64,000 nt of DNA from Saprospiraceae bacterium (GCA_016715985.1 JADJXD010000001.1:4898001-4962000); one strand, 5' to 3'; positions 25,713 to 34,757 are shown, counted from the stretch's first letter. Made by a program: numbers and translations. Notes: generated from the letters alone by a model not told the origin.

Positions 25713-27167
25713 ATGATGAATTTTAAAGCCTTACTTTTTTTAATAACTGTTTTGTTATTAAATTCCTGCTCAAGAAATCCGGTTACCGGCAAAAAAGAGT
25801 TGATGTTAATGTCAGAATCTCAGGAAATCTCATTGGGTAAAGAATCAGATCCCTCCATTGTGGCTCAGTACGGTGTGTATGATCATCCTAAATTGCAGGC
25901 TTTTATTAACGAAAAAGGCAAAAAGATGGGAGCCATCTCTCACAGACCAAATTTGAATTATGAATTTAAAATTCTGGATTCTGAAATTGTAAACGCGTTT
26001 GCGGTTCCCGGTGGATATGTATATTTTACAAGGGGTATAATGGCTCATTTTAACAATGAAGCAGAGTTTGCAGGAGTACTTGGACACGAGATAGGCCATA
26101 TTACTGCACGCCATTCTGCAAAACAGTACAGTAAGCAGATGCTCACACAAATACTTTTTATTGGAGGGATGGTAGTCTCGGAAGATTTCAGAAATTTAGC
26201 AGATGTGGCTCAACAGGGTATAGGTTTGTTATTTCTGAAATTTGGCAGAGACCACGAAACGGAATCAGATAAGTTAGGTGTTGAATATTCAACAAAAATT
26301 GGTTATGATGCCCACGAGATGGCTGGTTTTTTTAATACATTGAAGAGAATGAGTGGTGGAGAAGGCTCTTTACCTACCTTTTTATCGACACACCCTGATC
26401 CGGGAGACAGAAATATAAATGTTGAGAAACTGGCTACGGAAGCGCAGAAGACTTTGGATCGTGATAAACTTAAAGTAAGCAGAAACGACTATCTTCGACT
26501 GATAGACGGAATTGTATATGGTGCGGACCCAAGACAGGGATTTGTTGAAAATTTTGTATTTTATCATCCGGAGTTGAAATTTCAGTTTCCGATTCCTAAT
26601 GGATGGAAAACGCTGAATTCTCCGGCACAGGTCCAAATGGCTCCTGCGGATGGAAAAGCACTGATGGTGATGAGTCTTGAAAATGCAGCAAATCTGGAAG
26701 AAGCTAAAGCCAAAGTCATAAAAGACAACGGTTTGCAGGTAATTGAATCAACAAATATTCAGGTAAACAACTTGCCGGCTATTGCTTTACTTTCTGATAT
26801 TGTTCCACCTGCAGAAGGTGGTCAACAGGCCGCTCCACTTAAAGTATTGACTTATCTGATTCAATATAACTCATTGATTTATAAATTTCACGGATTAAGT
26901 ACCAAAGATGACTTTAATAGCTATTTTTCTAATTTCCAAAATACGATGAGAGGTTTTAAAGTACTTACCGATGCATCAAAACTTAATAAAAAACCCGCAA
27001 CCATAAAAATCGTAGAAGCAACAAAAGCTGTTTCATTAAAACAATTATTTCAGGACCATCAAATGCCATCCGGTAAATTTAATGAATTGGCTATTCTGAA
27101 TGGGATGGAACTTAACGATGTGGTAGAAAAAGGCAGCCTGTACAAATTGTTGGCAGGGGATCTTTAA
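25713..27167 (+). CDS. M48-family metalloprotease lipoprotein
   Basis: A 484-residue lipoprotein. The lipobox L-L-N-S-C puts the lipidated Cys at 19, and the mature start is C-S-R-N-P-V-T-G-K-K-E. The peptidase M48 domain has H-E-I-G-H at 125-129 and the third zinc ligand Glu in H-E-T-E-S-D-K near 190. A C-terminal region (about 275-484) ends in a LysM-like or PDZ-like stretch (L-A-I-L-N-G-M-E-L-N). It resembles the BepA/LoiP group, which assembles or degrades outer-membrane proteins. The adjacent tRNA operon has its own promoter. Confidence 0.9.
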   Translation: MMNFKALLFLITVLLLNSCSRNPVTGKKELMLMSESQEISLGKESDPSIVAQYGVYDHPKLQAFINEKGKKMGAISHRPNLNYEFKILDSEIVNAFAVPGGYVYFTRGIMAHFNNEAEFAGVLGHEIGHITARHSAKQYSKQMLTQILFIGGMVVSEDFRNLADVAQQGIGLLFLKFGRDHETESDKLGVEYSTKIGYDAHEMAGFFNTLKRMSGGEGSLPTFLSTHPDPGDRNINVEKLATEAQKTLDRDKLKVSRNDYLRLIDGIVYGADPRQGFVENFVFYHPELKFQFPIPNGWKTLNSPAQVQMAPADGKALMVMSLENAANLEEAKAKVIKDNGLQVIESTNIQVNNLPAIALLSDIVPPAEGGQQAAPLKVLTYLIQYNSLIYKFHGLSTKDDFNSYFSNFQNTMRGFKVLTDASKLNKKPATIKIVEATKAVSLKQLFQDHQMPSGKFNELAILNGMELNDVVEKGSLYKLLAGDL

Positions 27168-27197
27168 AAAAAATCTAAAATTAAGGGGCTGAAAATT

Positions 27198-27229
27198 TTG
27201 AATTTTAAGTTTGGGCTGATTATCTTTGC
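27198..27229 (+). promoter_or_regulatory. Promoter of the tRNA-Gly/tRNA-Leu unit
   Basis: TTG at 27198-27200, a 20-bp spacer, and TATCTTTGC at 27221-27229 form a perfect Bacteroidota-type promoter, 35 bp before tRNA-Gly. It is the clearest such promoter in the window and supports the taxonomic reading. Confidence 0.85.
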
Positions 27230-27264
27230 GTCGCTTTAAGAAAAAGTTCTTGATTTAAGCTTAT

Positions 27265-27337
<73 letters not shown>

Positions 27338-27360
27338 CTCTTTAAAGTCTATTTTAATGT

Positions 27361-27445
27361 GCCCGGGTGGTGGAACTGGTAGACACGCAGGACTTAAAAT
27401 CCTGTGGCTATAATGGCCGTGCCGGTTCGATTCCGGCTCCGGGTA
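27361..27445 (+). tRNA. tRNA-Leu (anticodon TAA)
   Basis: An 85-nt class II tRNA. The acceptor is GCCCGGG with TCCGGGT, the anticodon stem-loop CAGGA-CTTAAAA-TCCTG gives TAA (reads UUA), and a variable arm (TGGCTATAATGGCCG) and T arm GCCGG-TTCGATT-CCGGC follow. The discriminator is A. It lies 23 bp after tRNA-Gly and shares its promoter and terminator. Confidence 0.97.
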
Positions 27446-27457
27446 CCCATAATATAT

Positions 27458-27496
27458 AAAACCGCTGTAAATCAACAAGATATACAGCGGTTTTTT
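27458..27496 (+). terminator. Intrinsic terminator of the tRNA unit
   Basis: AAAACCGCTGTA (27458-27469) pairs perfectly with TACAGCGGTTTT (27483-27494) around a 13-nt loop, with TTTTTT at 27491-27496. It ends 51 bp beyond tRNA-Leu. Confidence 0.9.
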
Positions 27497-27889
27497 AATG
27501 CCCGGTGACGAAATAGTGACGGAACAGCGCATTAAATTTATACGCCCTTTTTATTCTGTTATCGTATTTACATAACATTTGACAATTTCTGCTGTCGATT
27601 TTCCACTTACGTGCCAAGGTATAATTTGGTCGGCTTCCATTTCGTTGATCTCAAATTCAACTTCACACTTTACGCCTATTATTTCCCCGGCATATCCAAT
27701 GCCTACAAGGTAAGCCTAAGCCAAAAGCAAAGAAACCATAAAAAATTCCAAAAATCAAAAGTCCGTTTGAAGACTTGGATATCTGAAAATCAGTGTGTAC
27801 ATTTGTAAATACTTACGAAGTTTTATGGCGTAAGTACAAATGTTGTCGGACATTAAAGTAGATTTTTAAACATTTTAAATATATAAATT
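27497..27889. other. Non-coding stretch with a long hairpin at its right end
   Basis: About 390 bp between the tRNA terminator and the next gene. No recognisable gene: the only long frame (about 65 codons from 27611) has no family resemblance. Its right end holds a hairpin: ACATTTGT (27799-27806) and ACTTACG (27811-27817) pair with CGTAAGT (27829-27835) and ACAAATGT (27836-27843), with a 4-nt bulge and an 11-nt loop. This runs straight into GTTGTCGGAC (27842-27851), the start of the cassette-like unit described separately. Confidence 0.6.
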
Positions 27890-28300
27890 ATGAAGTATTT
27901 AATTTTTATTTTCGTTAGTTTTTTACAGTGTAGTTGTAATAAGGTTTCTGACCCTGACATATCTAATTATCCAAAGGGTTTTATTGCAAAGGACTCAACC
28001 AGCAGTCAAGATTGTTCAATGCCGAAATGTTCAAATGAAAGAATTGTAAGATTTAAAGCAGAAAATGTTTCAGGAGTAATTATTTATGATAATTTGACTT
28101 CTGAATATGCATTAGACTTTACTAAATCTTTTGATTCATCGCTGAGACTTTATTTTTGTGAACTACCTTCTCAATATAGGAAAGATAGTCTAAATATTGA
28201 GTTTACTGGCGACATTATTGATGCATGCGGTGTTTATTCTCCGAATGGTCCTGTTGAAGAAATATATATTATTAATAATTATAAAATATCTGTAAAATGA
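27890..28300 (+). CDS. Small exported hypothetical protein
   Basis: A 136-residue protein I do not recognise. The N-terminus is a signal sequence (M-K-Y-L-I-F-I-F-V-S-F-L-Q-C-S-C). A cysteine after a poor lipobox (Q-C-S-C) could make it a lipoprotein, but the match is weak. The mature part has several Cys (in Q-D-C-S-M-P-K-C, Y-F-C-E and D-A-C-G-V) and no transmembrane helix. Its stop overlaps the ATG of the following matrixin gene by 4 bp (ATGA), so the two are translationally coupled and may act together, for example as partner or inhibitor of the protease; that is inference. Confidence 0.7.
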   Translation: MKYLIFIFVSFLQCSCNKVSDPDISNYPKGFIAKDSTSSQDCSMPKCSNERIVRFKAENVSGVIIYDNLTSEYALDFTKSFDSSLRLYFCELPSQYRKDSLNIEFTGDIIDACGVYSPNGPVEEIYIINNYKISVK

Positions 28301-30282
28301 AAAATTTTAAGTTTCTAATTTTGATACTTTTAACTTTGGTAAATATTGAATCAATCTTTAGCCAAATTTCTGTTCCTTATGGAGATGATGCCATAGGTGA
28401 TAATAATAATCCAAACTTGGCAGAATTTGTAGTACATGGCAATGCTTGGGATTGTAGGTATTTAACATATACTTTTGTTAATGGTACCGATGATATTGCA
28501 GGTGTTCAAGAAGAAGATGCAGTTCGGAGAGCTATGGCATCTTGGTCGGCAGTTGCAAATATTAATTTCATAGAAGTTTGTAATGAAGATGATGCAGACA
28601 TTCGAATTTCGTGGGAAGTTGGTAATCATGGTGATGGGGTTCCATTTGATAATGGTGGTGGAGCAAATGGTAATGTACTGGCACATGCATTTTTTCCCCC
28701 ACCAAACGCAGGGCTATTAGCAGGTGATTTGCATTTTGATGATTTTGAAAATTGGCGTATTAACGGAAATGATTTTGATTTAGAAACAGTAGCTTTACAT
28801 GAACTAGGACATTCACTCGGATTACGACATACCCCAGTCAATAATGCTGTTATGGAAGCAGTTTATGAAGGAGTTAGAAGGAATTTGACACAAGATGATA
28901 TTGATGGTATAGTTTCCATTTATGGCGTTCAAACCAATCCTATCATTGGTGCAGATATGCTTTGTAATGAAGGATCATATTCTTTGATAGAATTTAACTG
29001 TATAAATCCAATTATTGATATAACTTGGGAGACAACTGGTGGCATCAATATAATATCAGGACAAGGTACAGGTCAAATAACTGTTGGAATAGGTGGAAAT
29101 TCTGGTAACGGCTCAATTATTGCGATTTTAAATAGTGGATGTGGTGAGTTAAGATTTGAAAGATCAATTATATATTTCGATTGTATAAAATTCAATGAAT
29201 GTTGCCCACCAGGTTCTAGTTTCGATGGAGCAAATTGTTATTATGGCATCCATTTTGTTGGAGTTAATGGTTTTGTTTTTAATAATGCTTTCTATACTAC
29301 TAGAAATTGTAATTTATATCCTACAAATAATTGTTGTCCGCCTGGCTCAACCTTTGATGGAGCTAATTGTTATTTTGGTATTCATATTCCATCTGGACAT
29401 TCTGGTTTTGTACTTAATAATTCATTTTACTCAACTAAAAATTGTGAAAAGAATTGTTGTCCTCCTGGGTTTGAATACGATGGGGCGAATTGTTACTCAA
29501 AATTTCATTTTTCTGGAGTAAACGGATTTATACATGATGGCAATTTTTATACAACAAGAAATTGTAAAGAATATACTACTAACAATTGTTGTCCGCCTGG
29601 GACTACTTTTGACGGAGCCAATTGTTATTATGGTAGAGTGCCGGTTGGTTATGAAGGCTTTATATTAAACGGATCATTTTACACAAAACCGAATTGTAAA
29701 ACATGTTGTCCTCCTGGTTCTACATTTGATGGTGCTAATTGTTATTTCGGTATTCACTTTGAAGGAGAAGGGTTTATTTTGAATAATAGTTTTTATGTCG
29801 TTCCAAATTGTGAAATTTATCGTGATAATAATTGTTGTCCTCCTGGTTCTACATTTGATAGCAGGAACTGCTATTTTGGAGTGCATTTCGGATCTGAGTA
29901 CCAAGGTTTTGTTTATAATGGTTCATTTTATACCAGACCAATTGATTGTTATGGACTGACTAATAATCTTGGAAGAGAATCAAATAAGGATCCCTTAGCT
30001 CTTTTAAGTGATAAGGAAATTGAAATACGTTTAGCCCAAAGCAAAGAAATAAATATCTTTCCAAACCCATTTGATGATTTTATTAACATAGATATTTCTC
30101 AGAGTAATGAAGAAATTACTAGTATTGATGTTTATTCATCCGATGGTAAATTGCTGGAGCATTTAGACCAAAGTAGAATCTCTCCAATTAATACTCTTAA
30201 ACCATCAATAGAATCTGGACTTGTAGTTATTATTGTAAGTTTCAAATCTGGATATAAAATTTTTAAATCAATTAAAATATAA
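28297..30282 (+). CDS. Secreted matrixin-like metalloprotease with six Cys-rich repeats and T9SS sorting domain
   Basis: A 661-residue protein with a signal peptide (1-23). The zinc metalloprotease domain (about 40-212) has H-E-L-G-H-S-L-G-L-R-H at 168-178 and a downstream Met-turn candidate (V-M-E-A, Met186), the metzincin/M10 layout. A PKD/Ig-like domain follows at about 217-296 (L-C-N-E-G, S-G-Q-G-T-G). Next are six repeats of 39-44 residues (302-552), each starting C-C-P-P-G. The C-terminus (585-661) is a type IX secretion type A sorting domain (N-I-F-P-N-P-F ... G-Y-K-I-F-K-S-I-K-I). It should be secreted and surface-anchored. No pro-domain with a cysteine switch is evident. Gene and neighbours look more AT-rich than the rest of the window. 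Confidence 0.88.
   Translation: MKNFKFLILILLTLVNIESIFSQISVPYGDDAIGDNNNPNLAEFVVHGNAWDCRYLTYTFVNGTDDIAGVQEEDAVRRAMASWSAVANINFIEVCNEDDADIRISWEVGNHGDGVPFDNGGGANGNVLAHAFFPPPNAGLLAGDLHFDDFENWRINGNDFDLETVALHELGHSLGLRHTPVNNAVMEAVYEGVRRNLTQDDIDGIVSIYGVQTNPIIGADMLCNEGSYSLIEFNCINPIIDITWETTGGINIISGQGTGQITVGIGGNSGNGSIIAILNSGCGELRFERSIIYFDCIKFNECCPPGSSFDGANCYYGIHFVGVNGFVFNNAFYTTRNCNLYPTNNCCPPGSTFDGANCYFGIHIPSGHSGFVLNNSFYSTKNCEKNCCPPGFEYDGANCYSKFHFSGVNGFIHDGNFYTTRNCKEYTTNNCCPPGTTFDGANCYYGRVPVGYEGFILNGSFYTKPNCKTCCPPGSTFDGANCYFGIHFEGEGFILNNSFYVVPNCEIYRDNNCCPPGSTFDSRNCYFGVHFGSEYQGFVYNGSFYTRPIDCYGLTNNLGRESNKDPLALLSDKEIEIRLAQSKEINIFPNPFDDFINIDISQSNEEITSIDVYSSDGKLLEHLDQSRISPINTLKPSIESGLVVIIVSFKSGYKIFKSIKI
29200..29949 (+). 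repeat. Six tandem coding repeats (CCPPG-type, about 42 residues)
   Basis: Repeat starts (the Cys-Cys codons) are at 29200, 29332, 29455, 29587, 29704 and 29833, so the spacings are 132, 123, 132, 117 and 129 bp. Each unit follows C-C-P-P-G-x-x-[FY]-D, then N-C-Y, then G-F, then F-Y, then a final C. Four Cys per unit suggest two disulfides per repeat. The 117-132 bp spacing is always a multiple of three, so length changes keep the frame. Confidence 0.93.
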
Positions 30283-31046
30283 TGTCTGAAACAAAATATC
30301 ATCCAGAAAAGTATTGGAGTGAAGTAGCAAATCTAATCACTCAAAGAGAAGAGTCAAATGTAATTGCTGGAGACGATGAACCTTATTACAGGTATAAGAG
30401 AATCAAGTTTCTGCGTATGTTACGAAAAGTTGATATTACAAATAAATGTGTATTGGAAGTTGGTTGCGGACCAGGTGGGAACTTAATCGAATTATACGAG
30501 CGTAAACCAAAGAAATTGGTTGGTGCTGATATTTCGAATGATATGGTACATTTGGCTAAAAAGAATGTACCAAACTCTATAGAGATAGTTAAGACAAATG
30601 GAACAGAGCTCCCCTTCCAGAATTCTGTATTTGATATAGTAATAACAGCTACAGTTCTTCAGCATAATACTGACGAAAAGATGCTTCACGAATTAATACA
30701 AGAAATTTGTAGAGTATCGAGTAAAAACATCGTAATTTTTGAAAGAATTGAAGCTAATGTAAAGGGCGATGATTTGTGCCTAGGTCGTCCAATTGATTAT
30801 TATTCCAAAATATTTGAAAAATTTGGATATAAATTATTGGAATCAGAGTTTATTAATATTAGAGTAAGTTATTATGTTTGTGGTTTTATCAGAAAAGTCT
30901 TTAATAGTAAAGCTAGAAAGGAAGGTGAACCTCTTAATTTATTTTCTGTGTTTTTACAAAAACTAACATTACTTTTTACTCGCCCACTTGATGTGATCTT
31001 CAAATCAAATAAAGATTTAGCAATGTTAAAATACGAAAAAGTATAA
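30282..31046 (+). CDS. Class I SAM-dependent methyltransferase
   Basis: A 254-residue Rossmann methyltransferase. Motif I V-L-E-V-G-C-G-P-G is at 57-65, the acidic G-A-D-I-S end of strand 2 near 79-83, and F-D-I-V-I-T-A-T-V-L-Q-H around 111-122. The substrate is unknown; the fold matches Methyltransf_11/UbiE-like enzymes. The ATG overlaps the stop of the matrixin gene (TAATG), so the three genes from 27890 form one coupled unit. Only 4 bp separate its stop from the boundary element at 31051. A cytosolic methyltransferase next to two exported proteins is odd and unexplained. Confidence 0.85.
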   Translation: MSETKYHPEKYWSEVANLITQREESNVIAGDDEPYYRYKRIKFLRMLRKVDITNKCVLEVGCGPGGNLIELYERKPKKLVGADISNDMVHLAKKNVPNSIEIVKTNGTELPFQNSVFDIVITATVLQHNTDEKMLHELIQEICRVSSKNIVIFERIEANVKGDDLCLGRPIDYYSKIFEKFGYKLLESEFINIRVSYYVCGFIRKVFNSKARKEGEPLNLFSVFLQKLTLLFTRPLDVIFKSNKDLAMLKYEKV

Positions 31047-31050
31047 AACA

Positions 31051-31122
31051 TCCGACAACAAGCGATTTAACGGACAGCCGCCCCTATCGGGAGCGGCCGT
31101 CGTAAATCGCCGACCGTTATCT
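31051..31122 (+). other. attC-like recombination site (candidate)
   Basis: The box TCCGACAAC (31051-31059) is the inverse of GTTGTCGGA at 27842-27850. Between it and GTT (31116-31118) lies a long imperfect hairpin: GCGATTTA (31062-31069) with TAAATCGC (31103-31110), then a GC-rich inner stem with one extra G and one mismatch around CCCCTATCGGG. Unpaired spacer bases separate outer and inner boxes. This is the structure of an integron attC site placed at the 3' end of a cassette. The box does not fit the classical GTTRRRY. A plain terminator is the alternative, but the run of T after the stem is missing. Confidence 0.45.
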
Positions 31123-31240
31123 AATATATGAATTTATGATATAATCAATGAGTTCACAAGTTTTAGAATCTAAGTGTTTAATTCGGTCTATTGGAAATAT
31201 AAAATCAACTTAATTAACTTCACATCATTATTACAAGCTG

Positions 31241-32596
31241 ATGTCTTTAAGCACAAAAAATGATCGTAATATTTTTATCTTATTTATCATTCTGTTGCAT
31301 GCTTTATTTTTTTTAATCGCAGTTTGGATCCGAGGAATTTATACACTTGACTCACCTGAATATTTATGGACTGCCAATAGTCTCCTTCATAACTGTACAT
31401 CTTACAATGGTCCGATGGAAGGGACTTTAAATCCGACATTATTTACATTACGACCTCCCGGATATCCTGTATTTATTGCACTATGCAAGACAATTGCGGA
31501 AAGTGATTTAATGATACTCCTGATTCAAAATTTAATGAGTGTCACATTATGTGTATTTATTTTTGCTGAAACTCGTAAAATATTCTCAGCAAGAATGTCA
31601 GGGTTCGTTATTTTGGCCGGATTAATATTGTTTCCCATTTATTTGATTCTGGTAAATATAGTGATGGCTGAAGCCCTATTAGCTGTTTTACTTATGATTG
31701 CTATATTTCAGATAAAATTATATCTTGAAAATGATAAATGGCAACATTTCCTGTTTTACAATCTACTTTTAAGTCTTGCGGTGTTGACCAAACCCGTCAT
31801 GATGTATTTCTGGATTCCCAATCTGATATTTTCTATGTATTTGTTTTGGAAGTACAGACAAAAATTTATCCTTATCTTTTCTTTGCTTTTGCCTTTGACA
31901 ATTGGACTTTGGAGTTACAGAAATTTTAAGACAACCGGTTTTTTTGAATATTCTTCCATTAAAACACAGAATTTACTCGAGTTGAATGCCGGCTCCATTA
32001 TTAGTTTTCTGAAATCGCATGAAGAAATGAAACTCCACAGAAAAGAAATTCTTGTGAGATCAGAGACATATTCAGATTATGGCGAAAGATCTGAATTTCT
32101 GATGAAGGAAGCAAAAGATATCATTTCCGATCACCCTGTTTTATATATCTGGCTACATTGTAAAGGAATGCTGAATTTTTTGTTGGCACCCGGTAGGGTT
32201 GATATTGAAATATTTTTCAACATAAAACAAAATAACGAAGTCAGTCTCTTATATGAAGTCGAAAAAAAAGGATTTTATCATGGATTGAAGTATTATGTAC
32301 AAAATGTAAACGGTTTTTTGCTGCTTACCACACTTTTGATTTTTAGCTGGAATATTGTTCTGTTATTTACACTATTATTTTCCTTTTTTACGAAAAAATT
32401 GAGCAAAGATCAACGAATAGCAATATTTATGATCTTATTTTATGTAATTTTTGCATCGGGTCCGGGTGGGTACGCCAGATTTAAAGTAGCTTTATATCCA
32501 ATTGTGTTATTTATGTTGCCATATGGCATAGATGTAATCAAGAGTCTTCTCCGAAAAGTAAATGTTTTCATTTTCAGTCCGACAAGCAAATTATAA
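31241..32596 (+). CDS. GT-C fold glycosyltransferase-like membrane protein (GT39/ArnT-like)
   Basis: A 451-residue membrane protein with about ten predicted transmembrane segments. The first large loop (about 32-76) has Y-T-L-D-S-P-E-Y (Asp37, Glu40) and R-P-P-G-Y-P at 71-76, the acidic and Pro-rich signatures of PMT/ArnT-type transferases, which use polyprenyl-phosphate sugars at the outer face of the inner membrane. Acceptor and sugar are unknown. It is monocistronic, after the cassette-like unit. Its last codons run into the 358-bp repeat block, so the natural C-terminus could differ from the ancestral one. Confidence 0.75.
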   Translation: MSLSTKNDRNIFILFIILLHALFFLIAVWIRGIYTLDSPEYLWTANSLLHNCTSYNGPMEGTLNPTLFTLRPPGYPVFIALCKTIAESDLMILLIQNLMSVTLCVFIFAETRKIFSARMSGFVILAGLILFPIYLILVNIVMAEALLAVLLMIAIFQIKLYLENDKWQHFLFYNLLLSLAVLTKPVMMYFWIPNLIFSMYLFWKYRQKFILIFSLLLPLTIGLWSYRNFKTTGFFEYSSIKTQNLLELNAGSIISFLKSHEEMKLHRKEILVRSETYSDYGERSEFLMKEAKDIISDHPVLYIWLHCKGMLNFLLAPGRVDIEIFFNIKQNNEVSLLYEVEKKGFYHGLKYYVQNVNGFLLLTTLLIFSWNIVLLFTLLFSFFTKKLSKDQRIAIFMILFYVIFASGPGGYARFKVALYPIVLFMLPYGIDVIKSLLRKVNVFIFSPTSKL

Positions 32597-32951
32597 TCGT
32601 TTCTTTAATTGTCAAAGTTCGCCTCATGCCCTGCGATGCATTCCAATAGGAATAAATATAGCTAAAAGGCAGATATTTTTTTACTCAGCTCCGGAGGAGC
32701 GACATCTTTGTAGCAACCATATGACAAAATGTTTTCAGCTCCGGCGGCGCGAAACAAAAACTATGGTTCCACACCTACGGCGCTATTATTGCCTCCATTA
32801 TATTTTTCTACAAAGATATCGTCCTTACAGGACTTTTCTTTTCTATTTTATCAGGCTTAATGCAGCCTGTAACTTGTTTCAATATGGACACATCGCAGTA
32901 GAATTAATCAGTCCGACAATGGCCTGACAAGTCTGACCTGGTAATGGTCAG
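32594..32951. repeat. 358-bp repeat block, copy 1
   Basis: Matches 36057-36414 over 358 bp. I see three mismatches, all in its first 35 bases. It is itself roughly palindromic: AGCTCCGGAGGAGCGACATC and TTTGTAG at 32687-32713 face CTACAAAGATATCGTCC and GGACT at 32808-32834. No gene. The IS21 element starts at its right end. Confidence 0.92.
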
Positions 32952-33118
32952 TGTATATTCTCCCCAAGCTGACCCCTCAAATGGCGCTCAAGCTGACCCC
33001 CTAAATGGCGCCAAGCTGACCCCCTGATTATAAAATAATTTAAAGGTCAAGGCCGGGGATTTGAAGTGGATAATTTAAATTACGTTGTGTCCAATTTATT
33101 AACTCATAAAAATTGGAT

Positions 33119-34715
33119 ATGGCATTTAAACCCACGATGATGAATCAGGTAAAATCTATTTTAAAAGATGTATTAGCCGGAGAGCCTATAAAGAAAACAT
33201 CACGGATATATGGAGTATCCAAAAATACTGTAAAAAAGTATCTTTCTATCTTAAAATCATCCGGCATAGATATTTTGCAGATGGAACAAATGTCGGATGA
33301 AGCATTTCATCGTCTCTTTTACGAACCGCCATCTTCTAACACTCCGGAATTTTATAGGAATGAAAAATTTAAAGAGCTTCTTCCGTGGATTCTAAACGAA
33401 TTAGGCCGTCATGGTGTGACCAGAGAAACAATATGGAGACAATACATAATTGATTATCCGACAGGATATAGTTACAGCAGGTTCTGTCGTAAATTAAAGG
33501 AACACCGCACCATCAATGAGGCGACGATCCGCATAGAACATAAAGCCGGATATCGTATGATGGTCGATTTTGCCGGTAGTAAAGCGCAATGGGTAGATGC
33601 AAGGACTGGCGAAGTACATCTATGTGAAGTACTTGTCACCACACTGCCATATTCATCTTTCACTCATGTGTTTGCTGTACCTAGCCGAAACAATCAGATT
33701 TTGTCATTGCCATCAACGAAGCCTTGAAATATATGGGAGGGACGCCTTCCGTATTAACCAGCGACAACTTAAAAAGTTATGTAGCCAAAGCAGACAGATA
33801 TGAACCAAAGTTTACAGAGTTTTGTAGCCGATGGGGTCATATTACACCATGGAACTGGATGCCACCAGAGTAGGCAAACCCAAAGATAAAGCCAATGTAG
33901 AGCGCCATGTCACCATCGTTTACAATCATATATATGCGCCGCTCAGAGATCAGGTGTTTCACTCAATAGACCAAATCAATACCGCTTTCAGAATACGATT
34001 AGATGAGCTCAATAATAAAAAAATGCAGGGCAAGTCCTACAGCAGACGTGAGCGGTTTGAACAAAATGAGAAAGTAAATTTGCGCCCATTACCGCCTTCA
34101 ATGTTTGAAGTCAATAAAAGTACAATAGCAAAAGTTCAGAGAAACTATCATGTCATTGTGGGAGAAAATAATCATTATTACAGTGTTCCATACCAATACA
34201 TAGGCAAATCAACCCAGATCATATACACCAGTCACAGAGTAGAGATCTATTGCGGTACAGAACGTATCGCTATACACAAAAGAGATTATAGAGAATATGC
34301 TTATTCTACCTTGGCAGCACATATGCCGGAAAAACACCTCAGGTATCAGGAACAAAAAGGATGGGATGCCAGCTATTTTAAGAAAAAAGCATTAGAGATC
34401 GGGCCACATACTTTGTGGGTGGTACAAACGATACTGGACTCAAAGCACATCGTAGAACAGACTTACAATGCATGTTTGGGTATCCTTAGGTTAGCGGATA
34501 AATATGGCAAAGAAAGGCTCGAAAATGCTTCTAAAAGAGCGGCTACAGGCCATCGGGCGACATACGGCATCTTACAAAACATCCTTCAAAATAATATGGA
34601 TAAAATAGAAATCCCAATCAATGAACAAGGAAATGAAGACCGCAAATTACCAGCACATGACAACCTTCGTGGACCAGTCTATTACTCCCAGACAACCTTG
34701 CAATTTATCGATTAA
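33119..34715 (+). pseudogene. istA: IS21 transposase IstA, broken by two frameshifts
   Basis: Three consecutive reading frames together give a full IstA. Frame 1 (33119 to about 33690) has the N-terminal HTH (V-S-K-N-T-V-K-K-Y-L) and the first catalytic Asp in V-D-F-A-G. After a lost base in GCCGAAAC (33685-33692) the protein continues with Q-S-D-F-V-I-A-I-N-E and the second Asp in L-T-S-D-N. A second lost base near 33840 leads to G-K-P-K-D-K-A-N-V-E with the catalytic Glu, and on to 34715. Both are single-base losses; the first is in an A run, so sequencing error in an otherwise active element is possible. The ATG at 33119 is preferred over a TTG two codons earlier. Confidence 0.9.
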
Positions 34716-34757
34716 AAAAATTAAATCATATTTTTTATCACCAAATATTTATCAAAA

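Noticed and set aside
27611..27808. 65-codon frame between the tRNA unit and the cassette
   Set aside because: It has no recognisable domain, no promoter box and no clear ribosome-binding context. Kept as non-coding.
27361..27889. Phage or ICE integration at the tRNA-Leu 3' end
   Set aside because: No duplicated tRNA 3' end and no integrase gene was seen in the following 4 kb.
33685..33845. Programmed frameshift in istA
   Set aside because: IS21 istA is normally one continuous frame, two separate shifts are needed here and there is no slippery heptamer, so mutation or sequence error is simpler.
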